Shown: positions 54,170 through 64,000 of the stretch, one piece after another
Layout: each line of letters opens with the position of its first letter
How positions within the stretch are numbered: the first letter of the stretch is position 1
Assembly: GCA_964304625.1 (NCBI GenBank)
Contig: OZ199838.1
Coordinates: forward strand, 1,302,001-1,366,000
DNA: 64,000 nucleotides
From: Kudoa neothunni
Taxonomy: Eukaryota > Cnidaria
Reading direction: 5' to 3'
Position numbers and translations under genes: made by a program
Notes under the pieces: model-generated
Databases searched by the model: none
Told to the model about the DNA's origin: nothing
The model's input: only the letters and a program-made list of their open reading frames with translations

Positions 54170-54560
54170 AATTAATCAGCTTTATAATTTTTATTTCGAG
54201 AAATAGAAGAGGAAAGTAAAATGAATCGGAAAGCAATGCCATACACAGATGTTTCAATTTGAGTGTAGTTTCTGGTGACGATGAAACCCGCATTCCTTCT
54301 TTCTGTTACCCGCGTAATTAAAGAGGTTTCTAATTCGGGCCATTGACATTGTCTTCCTCTTCTCGCACACTTTGATCGTGGAATCATTTCCAAGTTATCT
54401 TGAGCTTTCTTCTATTCGCGAACTTGCTTTTCATTTATGCCAAGAACAGCAGCAGCAGCAGCAGCAGCAGCGGCATTTTGGTTGGTAGTTTCCAGACACA
54501 TTCACAACTATCAATTTAAACGCGGAGTCGTATTTTGCCCTTATCGATGAAATAGTTTAA
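54170..54560 (-). mobile_element. pogo-like transposase DNA-binding domain fragment
   Basis: On the minus strand: YDSAFKLIVVNVSGNYQ, a poly-Ala run, VLGINEKQVRE, then after a stop KKAQDNLEMIPRSKCARRGR, QCQWPELE, and TERRNAGFIVTRNYTQI. This follows the pogo/CENP-B-type helix-turn-helix layout (KLxVV, sekqVREWrkq, krARRGrxxxwPELE, WV-x-x-R-x-x-G). The catalytic domain is absent, and a stop and a frame change break the rest. It is a fragment; the pogo-type MITE at 16.9 kb shows that the superfamily was active in this genome. Confidence 0.7.
54447..54470. repeat. (CAG)8 trinucleotide repeat
   Basis: Eight perfect CAG copies, followed by CGG. On the minus strand this is the GCT run coding poly-Ala inside the pogo-like DNA-binding domain. 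Confidence 0.95.
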
Positions 54561-55426
54561 AAATGTGCTGGGTGATTCGTTACTTGCTTACTATAATTTA
54601 CTACATGTGTAACATTTCCTCTGCAAAGGTGAGATCACTCTTCGGCGGATTGCAACTCCGTCAGCCAACGCGTACGTGTGACGATAGACAATGACAGTAG
54701 ACTTGGCGAATGACTTATGTGGCTAGGTTAGATTAAGTGTGTTAAATCAATGTAAGAATGTATTAGGATGAAATGATATGTTCCTATAAAGTTTATCCAA
54801 GTGTCAAAAATAGTCCAAAATCATTTTTATAACGTTGATAAAAAAGTGAAAAACAAACGTCTTAAAGTCTGTTAATATAATGATACAATATTGAGAAAAT
54901 AATGGAAGGTGCAGAATATAGACGCCCTATGCCTTATAAAAATTTATTATTTCGCTTATTTTATACTAAATATAAAATTTTGAATTTTTAATGATTATTG
55001 TGAATAGATAATATAGTTTAATTTTTCCGAAAAGAATTTTTAGTCGCTTTGATACGTAAATGCGGGAAAATTTCGATTTAATTATTCGAACGATCCAATA
55101 ATTGAGATACATCTAAATTTATATCAATGGTAAAAAGTTTAATTTCCATACGCACTCCTATTTCAATTAAATATGCGAAAAAATACAAAAATATTTAGTG
55201 GTCAATAATTAATCAGGAAATATCAATTGATATTTTTAAGCCAAGATCATCGATCTTATTTGGTTAAAACTAATTTTAACCCAGAATTTAATTCGGCGAC
55301 CGAAACGAAAATTGGAGCAGTCATTTCAAAAATTAAAAAGATACAAACATCGCGCCAAATGGTAACATTGGTGACACGGCTTATTTCAATATGCAGAAGT
55401 GCGCATGTGCACGTTCTTACATTAAT
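54561..55426. other. Spacer left of the MULE
   Basis: No gene recognised. The open frame at 55227-55436 has no motif and overlaps the MULE target site. Confidence 0.4.
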
Positions 55427-55435
55427 TTGTTTTTA

Positions 55436-58400
55436 GGCAGTGCCTATTGGCCCGGCAGATCAGTTTTACGATTTTGTAATATTAAAAATAAGTAAAATTA
55501 GGTTTTTCATTTCCCAATTGTTAAATTACAAAGTTCACAAACGTATTTTTGATCTTCGAGTCGCTCCAATTAGGAATTGTTACCTGCACGGCGTGATTAT
55601 CGTTTTCAAATATTATACATTTATATTTTTTCGCCGAAATTTGAGAATAAATTGATCTAGTGATCTCATCCAAATTAAACAGTGACGTTGAATTTTATGA
55701 ACCTTGTGTTTCGTATAGCGTGGTTATTCGTACGCAATGAACAGCAACGAAAGTGGTGGAAGCAACCATGATGTTAACACTAACGAGAATAGTTTTTTTA
55801 AAGTTGGTGATACGTTTAATAACCTTTAAGAGTTAAAGTTTAAAATTGAACAGTTGGAATTACTCGATAAATATACGATGTCCGTATTAGATTGCAAAAC
55901 CATTGAGAATCGCCAAAAACGATGTGATTGAGTGTTAAATCCATTATTAAAATATTATCAATTAAAATATTGTTGTATTCACAGCGGGAAAAAGGTAAAT
56001 CGTTTTATTTTGTTAAATATTTTTTATTTAAGGTTAATTATTTTTTTGTCTTTAGAAATATTTTTATTTATTTGTTAAGTTATTTATTGGTTTCATTACT
56101 TTAAAGAAAGCGATCAACGAAATACGAACTCTTATTATAAGGGATGCCCAGTGTTTTTAAGATTTCTAATAGACACCGATGGGAAAAAACTTGTGTTAAA
56201 ATCTCTTAACTTATCACACAACCACGATTCTCTTAGTTTACCCTCAAAATTTTCGTCAAAGGCAAAAAAACTTAATGATGAGGAGATTACATATATCACC
56301 CAACTTGTTGAAGGCGACGGTAATTCAAAGGCTATCCAAGAAAAAATTTTTAGGGAGAAGGGAAGTACGTTTCACTGAAAAAGCTAAGAAACATTAAATA
56401 TTCAATTAAGTCCCATTCAACCACACTTGATTGTTTGTTAACTCTAAAAAATAATCCTAATGTATTCATTGAAGTGCTAGAAGGTGGAAATAATTTTAAG
56501 GGTCTATTTTATCATGATTTAGACATGAAAAAATGCTTAACAGCTTACCCCGAAATAATATTTATTGACGCCACATATAAATTATTAGACTGTAGGGCTC
56601 CAGTTTATTTTCTTGTGGTAATGGATGGAAGAGGAATGAGCGAGATTGTGGCAACAGGAATCCTCACTGAAGAAACTGAGGAAATATTATCGTGGTTTAT
56701 TAAAACAATTAAAAAGCATAACCCAGTGATAGAAAATGAGACTAAAATTTTTATGACAGACAAAGACATGGTAGAACGAAAAGTTTTAAAAAATATTTTT
56801 CCAAATGTTAACATTCAATTGTCTTTATCATGTCTTAAAAGCATTTAATCGTGAAATCAAGGTCGAGAAAATGAACATCAATTCTAAGAAAAAAGAAATT
56901 TCAGTCTTTTACCTACAAAAAATCTCATACGCCAAAAACAATGATGAATATAATTCTATAAAAAAACAATTTAAGGATAATGTAGGAGAAAAAGTTTATC
57001 GTTATTTTAAAAATAATTGGCATACCATCAAAGATGAATGGGTTATTGGTTTACGGAGATACGATGGAATCTTCTTAAATTTTACCAATAATAGAATTGA
57101 AAGTGTCAATTCCAAGGTAAAGCAAGTGATTCCATTGTTTTCCTATTTTGAAGAATTTTTCAAGAAGTTTCTGGTTTACATAAATACTTCAAGAATGGAG
57201 AATGATAATGAGGCTGTACAAGAAATTTTAAAGACTCCTAAAAAATTCATTGATCCTGATGTAATCGAGTATTTTAATTATTTAACAAAATACCCATTTC
57301 AAATGGTTTCAAAGGAATATTCTAAAGTTCTATCGCCAGAAAACATCGGTGACGAAATTTTTCCAGATAGTTTTAATATGCCTTCCAATGATAAATGTGG
57401 CTGTCCCTTCAGAATCAGCATGAACTTACCATGCTGTCACGTATTTACATATCGAAAAAAGTGTAATCTTCCACTTTTTGATAAATTTTTGTGCTCCAAG
57501 AGATGGACAAAAAATTACTTTATTGAAAATTCCAGGTTTCAAGAAAATGTTTGCAAAAAGAATGATGTCGACTTTGTGAGCGATTCTATTACTTTCAGTT
57601 CTTTATCCAAGAATGTTCAATATTCAGAACAGAAAAAATTTAATGAAGCTTCTAGGTTAATGAAAACCGTCGCTGCTAGAATATCAGAAAAAACAGGCCC
57701 TGAATACAATTATTGGATAGATATGCTGAAACAGTTTGTGGAATGCGTTGAAAATAATGAAAAAATTGCGATAACAAGATTTAACGATAATGACTCTACA
57801 CGTGAGGTCTCAACAGCCTCAAGCAAAAACATCACTGTGTCTAAAAGTATTCATTTATATAATATAATGTAATATTAATTCTGACCTTTATAGATCCAGA
57901 ATTACATTATTGCCCTATAAACGAAAGTCAACAAGAGTAAAACGGAATCCCTGTTTAAATATTTATTCTAATTATAGAGAGAAATCCAATAATGGTGAAA
58001 AATCATCTGAGATATCTGATGAAGATAATAAAATTTCAAGTAATATAACAATTAATTATATTTTTGATTCAAAATGTAGAATTAATTTTGCCTTCAAAAA
58101 TTAAATTCAAGGGCCGCCCTAAAGGTTCGTCGACGACTGTAATTGATATAAAAAGATCTAAAGTTCACATGAGTTCGTTCATGAATTTAACTGAAAAGCA
58201 ACAAATTTTGAGTATATTATAAATTATAAATTTTTTGAATAATAAATAGCTATGCTGAGTTGGTTCGTTGATAAAAAAATTGCGAGAAGAGCTATGGTTA
58301 ATAATGAAAAAATTGATGAAAAGGATGTCGAGGTTTTTTCCGATAACGTAAGTGACGCGATTCTTGACCAAAGGGTTAAAATTGATAAAATATTTCCTTA

Positions 58401-59584
58401 CTTTACTGACGACGCCATTTATAATATTAAAACGATTATAAAAAACAAACAAACCGTTGGCTATATGTGCAGTATCTGTAAAAACACGATTGGGAACATG
58501 GAATCATCTATAGGTTGTGATATATGCCTAGAATGGAGTCATTTCAAATGTCAAAATATCAGTATTGGTCCATATTCTAAATATTGGTGTTGCAACGAAT
58601 GTAAAAAGTTATTCAAGAACAAATGAAAGTACAAAGGTTGCAAACTTGAAAAAAATGTCTCCAACAAAAGAGTAGTTTTATTCGAATTATCTTCAAAATT
58701 ATCACGATTTTTCCAGATACAAATTTTTTTATTGCAAATACGAATAGTGCCAAACTATATTATCTTTTTAATATTTTTAATTACGCGAATAATCGACAAG
58801 TATTATTTCTTTTGTAAGAAACATTGGCTATTATAAGGTCGATTTGTTTAAAGCTTCGTTGTTGAAATTAAATTCTATAGTCTTAATCGGTTTCTATAAT
58901 GATCTCGTATATAATCAACATTAAATAAACTTCGTGTTTAAGAATATACCAATATAATTAATATTTTTTCGAACCTGGATGGAGATATTTACTTATTCAT
59001 TCGAAATAGCGTCGAAATTTTAATTTATTTACAACGCAAGCATAATTTGAATAATATTTCGAGATGAGTTTTGTCAAATTGCTTTACCGCTCGACTAAAT
59101 GAAATTTTCTTTGTTATGTACTATGTAAATTAACTTATTGGTACGAATCAATCTCTCGAAATTGAATATCAATAAATTATCAAACTGATATAAATAATTA
59201 TTAATTATTGCTCTAAATAGAATCAAATATATCTCAAAATTATTATTTTTAGATGCATTTTAAGGATAAATAGAACGCATAATTAAGTCATTGGAATATA
59301 TAAATATGATGTAAATATTTCTATAGAAAACTTAAGCTTTATTAATCCAATAATTCATAAACGTTCTAGTTTATGTAAGATTGGCATTTTTCACAACCCA
59401 AAAAATGAAGATCTCGATTCTATCCGTGTCTAAATAGGTATCTGAGTATTCTCGTTAATTAAACTTAATTGATAGATATACTTGTCGTTAAAATGTTGTT
59501 TAAATATTAAATGTAATTTTATATCCACTCAAAGTAAATTTAAATAGCATGCGATGCTGATCTGCCGGACCAATAGACACAGCC
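55436..59584 (+). mobile_element. MULE (Mutator-like) DNA transposon, 4.15 kb, with 9 bp target duplication
   Basis: Left end GGCAGTGCCTATTGGCCCGG and right end (minus strand) GGCTGTGTCTATTGGTCCGG, each continuing CAGATCAG; 25 of 28 bases match. The flanks 55427-55435 and 59585-59593 are both TTGTTTTTA, a perfect 9 bp duplication, the hallmark of Mutator-superfamily insertion. The interior carries one transposase gene on the plus strand (55738-58626). The perfect duplication and near-matching ends suggest a fairly young insertion. Confidence 0.92.
55738..58626 (+). pseudogene. MULE transposase with SWIM, AT-hook and PHD segments, lightly broken
   Basis: The transposase of the surrounding MULE. 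N-terminus: VGDTFNN-ELKFKIEQLELL, TIENRQKR and LKYYQLKYCCIHSGKK, a FAR1/FLYWCH-like zinc-binding layout. It continues after a probable intron (GT near 55997 to AG near 56108) with YYKGCPVFLRF and NLSHNHD. The catalytic core follows: IFIDATYKLLDCRAPVYFLV (first Asp, about 56560), IFMTDKDMVERKVLKNIFPN (second Asp), CLYHVLKAFNREI, then NRIESVNSKVKQ (the Glu). A SWIM zinc finger is at about 57395-57455 (CGCPFRISMNLPCCHVF). An AT-hook-like GRPKGSS is at about 58110-58125. The C-terminus (58252-58626) is a C4HC3 PHD-type finger: CSICKN, CDICLEWSHFKC, CCNECKK. Two in-frame stops near the N-terminus and frame changes near 56365, 56822, 57895 and 58100 prevent a single product. It looks recently disabled. 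Confidence 0.88.
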
Positions 59585-59593
59585 TTGTTTTTA

Positions 59594-60130
59594 ACCAAGA
59601 AATTACAATGCCACCATCAGAAATAAAATATTAAATTATTTTTTACCATTTAAACAATGAAAAATTCAGTTTCTGTTTTTATTGAGATACAAATGGACAT
59701 TACACTTAATGCAAATATGATCAATTTGTCAATTAATTGAAGAACCATTTGTAATAGATGAAACATGCAACTATAATGTCTTCAACTTGTTCAAAAATAT
59801 CATCTGTTTCAATACCATTTTTTATTAAATTTTTCGCGTTAATTGTTTAATTTAAACGATAGACGTCTTCCCCCCATCACTAGAACTGTATTCGGATACA
59901 ATAGTGTTTCCCTAGAAATTCAAATTTTACGTCTGTACACCCATCCTAATTTCCGCGTTCACTTCACACCCCCTCCTCTATGTGAATGGCAAGACTCAAT
60001 TATTCTTTTTATTTAAATGCGAAAATAATAATACCAATAAAAATTGTCTTAAAATCATATTTTTATTATTTTAATTTATATTATAACTTCAAATTTCCCC
60101 ACTTACTTCTAAAATAAATACAAACTAAAA
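59594..60130. other. Spacer between MULE and piggyBac remnant
   Basis: No gene recognised. A short C-rich tract lies at 59865-59985. Confidence 0.4.
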
Positions 60131-60137
60131 TGTTTCG

Positions 60138-61400
60138 GTTAACCCAATTTTCTATGTATAATTGAAAAATAGTAAACGTAATCTTTTCAATCCTCATGAT
60201 TTAACACTCAATGATGGGAACTATTATTCGTTCCAGCTTATATATACTATATTTTTGTAAAGTAATAAATTATGTTGTTACAATGATTCACCTATTTCGG
60301 ATGTGCTTTCTGGAGATAGATTTGAGCAACTGTCAAAATTTGACCTCTTTTGGAGCAGTTGCGGGAAGCATTTTTAAAAATCACTCAGAGAGCATAAATT
60401 CAGTAGGCAAACAGAAGATTCCTTTTAAGGGTAAGTTCAAGATAAAACAGTATATATCAAATAAATCTACCAAGTGGGGATTCAAAGTTTTTGCCCGAGT
60501 TGGAATAAGTGGGATAGTACATGATTTTCACTTGTATGATGGAAAATCGCCAGTTGTACAACAAAGCCGTGGTTTTGTTCACACAACTTTATTACAAAAT
60601 TATGTGAACAACTTCCAAAAAATAGAATGTATCTGTTGTATTTTGATAACTGGTTCACATCATTACAAATACAGCTTATATTGAAAAAAGGCGAATATAT
60701 TTCATGAGGACTATTCGAAATAATAGAATTAAAGGGTGTGTTTACTCTGTAAGAGATCTAATAAAAAAGGACAAGACTCATTTGATGTTGCTCACAGCTC
60801 TAATTATGCACTAATATTAACTCAATGATATGATAACACCGTCGTGACTTTATCATCCACTTATTCTGGTAGTGAACCTCTAACAACTGTAAATAGATAT
60901 GATGGGCGGGAAAAAACGCGTTAAACTCGAGTGCTCAACTATTGTATAGTAATATAACAAAAACATGGGTGACGTTGCAGTTGATATCGTTATATAGATT
61001 AAATCACAAATGTAAAAAACTTTACAAGAGGATATTTTTTGGGGCATTAATACCGCGATCACTAATTCAAGGCTATTGTATCGGAGACAAAATGTCATGA
61101 ATAATGTTAACTAGAGGGAAGCTGTCGATTTGCTTTCATTCACATATTCAATCTGTGAATCATTATTGTATAAAAACCAAAAGTTAATACAAACTTGAAA
61201 AACTGGTCGGTCGTCTGATTATTGATTCTAATTTACGAAACATAATGGGATCTACTATATCAAAACACAGGCGAAATACTCTTTGATCAGATCATATTAG
61301 ATACGATAATGTTGGCTATTTTCCAGAAATGGTATCAACGTCAAGTAGCTGCAGAAGTTGTGGAAGAAATTGTTTCCATGAATATCATAATACTTAAAAT
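60138..61400 (+). mobile_element. piggyBac (PGBD-like) transposase remnant
   Basis: A transposase of the PGBD3/4-like piggyBac type, spread over frames: PISDVLSGDRFEQLSKFD (about 60290-60342), SVGKQKIPFKGKFKIKQYIS, NKSTKWGFKVFARV and GIVHDFHLYDGKSPVV (to about 60560). Next come YFDNWFTSLQIQLILKKGEY (about 60637-60696), YDNTVVTLSSTYSG (about 60834-60875), IVKEYNKNMG-like and HKCKKLYKRIFFGALIPRSL (about 61005-61063). The tail is RYDNVGYFPEM with cysteines (CRSCGRNC). Order and motifs match the family, but several stops and frame changes disable it. TTAACCCAATTTT at 60138 could be its left end; no right end was found. It is diverged from the copy at 8.4-10.6 kb. Confidence 0.82.
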
Positions 61401-64000
61401 TATTGTCTTTTGATTACTCTATATGTTATTGTTATAATAAATTCGATTTCTTTTTTGCGCATTTTCTTTACCACGAATCCCCATTGTTCAGTCTACTGAA
61501 CCTAATTTATAGATTAAAAATATTAGCTCAAACAAATTTTTATTGGTTAAGGATAAACAAAAATTCAAGCGTGATAGGGTCAATCATCTATTGGCGCATA
61601 AAATACATAAAAGCCATTGATAATATAATTTTTTTAATAAAATTAAAGTAATATGTTACAAATGTTATAACGATTATAGAGCAGAAATTAAATTTTCTAG
61701 ATATTGATTAATATATGTTATATTGCGGACGACCTATAAGTTACTGCATCAAGATTCGAATTCGGAATTTCTTTTAAATAAATCATGGAATAAGTCTTGG
61801 TCTTAGATTGGTTCCATGAGAGGTAAATGTCCCTGTGCTTACGGTTGAGTAGAATTGATAAATCAATAAATTTTAATTAAACAAATTGGTTTTAATAATA
61901 CTTCCGATAAAGCGAATTAGAAAATACTCTCCTAAAATGTTTTAAACTTATTTAAGCTTTTTCTGTTTTCGATTTAATAAAAAGAACTTTCTTATCACAT
62001 ATCATTGTGCTTCACATTCAGATGATTATAATTTTTTTAAGTGCAGGGATTTTTTGTTCGAAAACATCACAAGCCTCCTTCAACTAATTTATCTCTAAAT
62101 TATGTAAAGTACTTTGTCAGATTATACAGCAGCTTCACAAAAAAATATTAGTACAATGATAATGTGTATAATATTTCAATTCAACAAAATAACTCCTTAA
62201 TAATCAATAAACTGGTCATACAAATATTTACAGTATTATTTGAATTTTATTCACCAATACAGATAATATAAAATTATACAATGTAGTACAATGTTCTTAA
62301 GATATAAAATATTAGTTTTTATATGAGGCTTAATAAAAATAATACTGCAATTATCATTGCTGTTAATAAATAACAATTGAAATACATTTCATATTATCTA
62401 ATCAATATTAAACATTAAACAATTTGAATTAAATGGTTCTTTTCGTATAGATAAAAATTCTAAAAATTACAAACATGTGGTAAATTATTAATCGAAATAC
62501 TTTTTGATATAACGTAAATTATAACCATTGAATGCTTTTTTATAAAAAAACTATTCTATTGATTAATATGATATTGATAAATTCCGATTTAATTTCCAAA
62601 ATCGATATTAAACACAATTTTCTCTAAATATATTATAAACAATAAGGATTCTTGACATTGAATTCAGTTATGTTGTAAATTAAATAGTATATGTCGGGAT
62701 GTTATTAACAAACTTTTTTTTTCAAATAAGTCAATTATAATTTGAAATGATTATTGACACATACTATTATATCAATATGAGTGTAATTTTCATTGTAATT
62801 GATTATTTTTGGCTCCAAAGAACGGCAGAGAGGACCAAATGTAATTAAATCCAGAAAATATTGGAAATTAAAATTTTGATAATACTAATAACTCATTCTC
62901 TCAAGGTTAAATGATAAAAAATTTAATTATATTATTGAAAGTCTATCTGTTTGATATCTATTATCTATTGATATAGAAGCGTGATATAAAAGCTTTAAAA
63001 TTTTTGGTTTGGTACGAGGCTTAATTACTAAATGAGCGTTGTTGTATTGTTCTGTTTCGTTTTGATTGGTATTTTTGAAATTTATTCCTTAATAAGTTTG
63101 AAATAGGTATTTTAAGCACAAAATACACTTTACAAGTAAGCACTATTAATTTTAATTTAAGTTTCAATAACCTATAAATAATATTAATAAATAAAGAATA
63201 CGCCATTTTTAACGCCTGATTCAGGAAAGGAATTTATTACCGCTTTGAAAAACGTACAGAAATGTTATAAACCAACCGATCCTCAGGTTTATTTATATAA
63301 ACTTTTTCTAAAATAACTTTATAAAGTACGAAATTATCGAAAATCAGCTTAAAGAACCTGAAATGTTTTTTTACAGAAATGTGTTATATCGGAGAGTCTG
63401 CGAGCTTTTCGCTCAATGCACAGAAATGGATTATGGTAAAATGTTTCAAGCGATAATATTTCAAATTTATATTTAGTTGAAAGATTCTGTGAAAACCAAG
63501 CAGAAACATATGTTTGTATTGTAATTTTAACTCTTATTCGATATTCTTTAAACATAATAGGGCATAAATTACTTCAAATGCAATGGAAGCTGGAGACATT
63601 ACCCTTATGAATATGTAATTCTAATTTTCCACAACATTTTTTATCTCTTTAAAATATTGTTTCTAGGAAACAGTAAAATGCACCAACGAATCTAAACAAA
63701 CATGTAATAAGTTTATTCCATGTAAGCCGTATCAAAACGGTCACACCAAGTATCATTATAAAATTTTATAACAAATTATTTGTTACATATATATATATAT
63801 ATACATATATTTTGACAACTGAATATTATTCTAGTTCAGGATGCAGTCGAAATTCGAACTAAAGATAAGAATTTAAAACATGGGAATACATGCCATATGA
63901 TTCACTAGCATAATTACAAACCAAAATTCGATATTACAAATATTCATTAAACGTTTTCGTCATTTTCATATATTACACGCCCATTTTTTTTCCTTAAAAT
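61401..64000. other. AT-rich region to the end of the window, no gene seen
   Basis: Short open frames (61403-61651, 63021-63206, 63349-63555) have no motifs. A TA microsatellite lies at 63786-63810. Nothing else could be supported. Confidence 0.4.

Overview
This is AT-rich animal-type nuclear DNA. The genes are split by spliceosomal introns and separated or interrupted by several families of plain DNA transposons. No LTR element, virus-like element, CRISPR array, operon or rRNA gene was seen. The gene set (RBBP4, UGGT, BRK1, GID8, an SLC38-like transporter, an aspartic-protease homologue) and the transposons (piggyBac, Merlin/ISXO2, MULE with SWIM and PHD, pogo, hAT) fit a metazoan. Very short introns (about 28-60 bp) beside kilobase introns would suit a fast-evolving parasite such as a myxozoan, but that placement is only an inference.

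Layout: 1.3-3.7 kb holds an intron-bearing RBBP4/RbAp48 WD40 gene with many frame breaks. 5.1-10.6 kb is a transposon graveyard: a Merlin transposase, piggyBac end relics and a 2.2 kb decayed piggyBac with TTAA flanks. 11.56-23.20 kb is UDP-glucose:glycoprotein glucosyltransferase (UGGT) on the + strand, with short introns, three large introns, a pogo-type MITE in one of them and a C-terminal NDEL. A 71-codon BRK1 gene (two exons, - strand) lies tail-to-tail with UGGT and head-to-head with a two-exon GID8 gene (23.84-24.61 kb). 25.4-29 kb holds a MULE fragment, a 650 bp 16-mer minisatellite and a Merlin fragment. 31.1-35.05 kb is an SLC38-like amino-acid transporter (- strand). 35.1-43.5 kb is gene-poor, with internally deleted or tiny piggyBac derivatives and one unrecognised terminal exon. 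43.57-46.45 kb is a secreted-type, cysteine-rich, FN3-like membrane protein (- strand) with a KKXX-like tail.

47.90-49.39 kb is a hAT-like element carrying a second inverted-repeat element inside it. 51.45-52.97 kb is a cleanly spliced pepsin/cathepsin D-family gene (- strand) whose two catalytic D-T-G motifs have become D-N-T and D-T-V. 54.2-54.6 kb is a pogo-like DNA-binding-domain fragment containing a CAG/poly-Ala run. 55.44-59.58 kb is a MULE with 28 bp inverted ends and a perfect 9 bp target duplication. 60.1-61.4 kb is another piggyBac transposase remnant. The remainder is AT-rich sequence in which nothing could be supported.

The host genes do not form an obvious pathway. UGGT (ER glycoprotein folding), the FN3-like protein and the aspartic-protease homologue all belong to the secretory route. 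The most unusual items are the aspartic-protease homologue, the FN3-like protein and the MULE.
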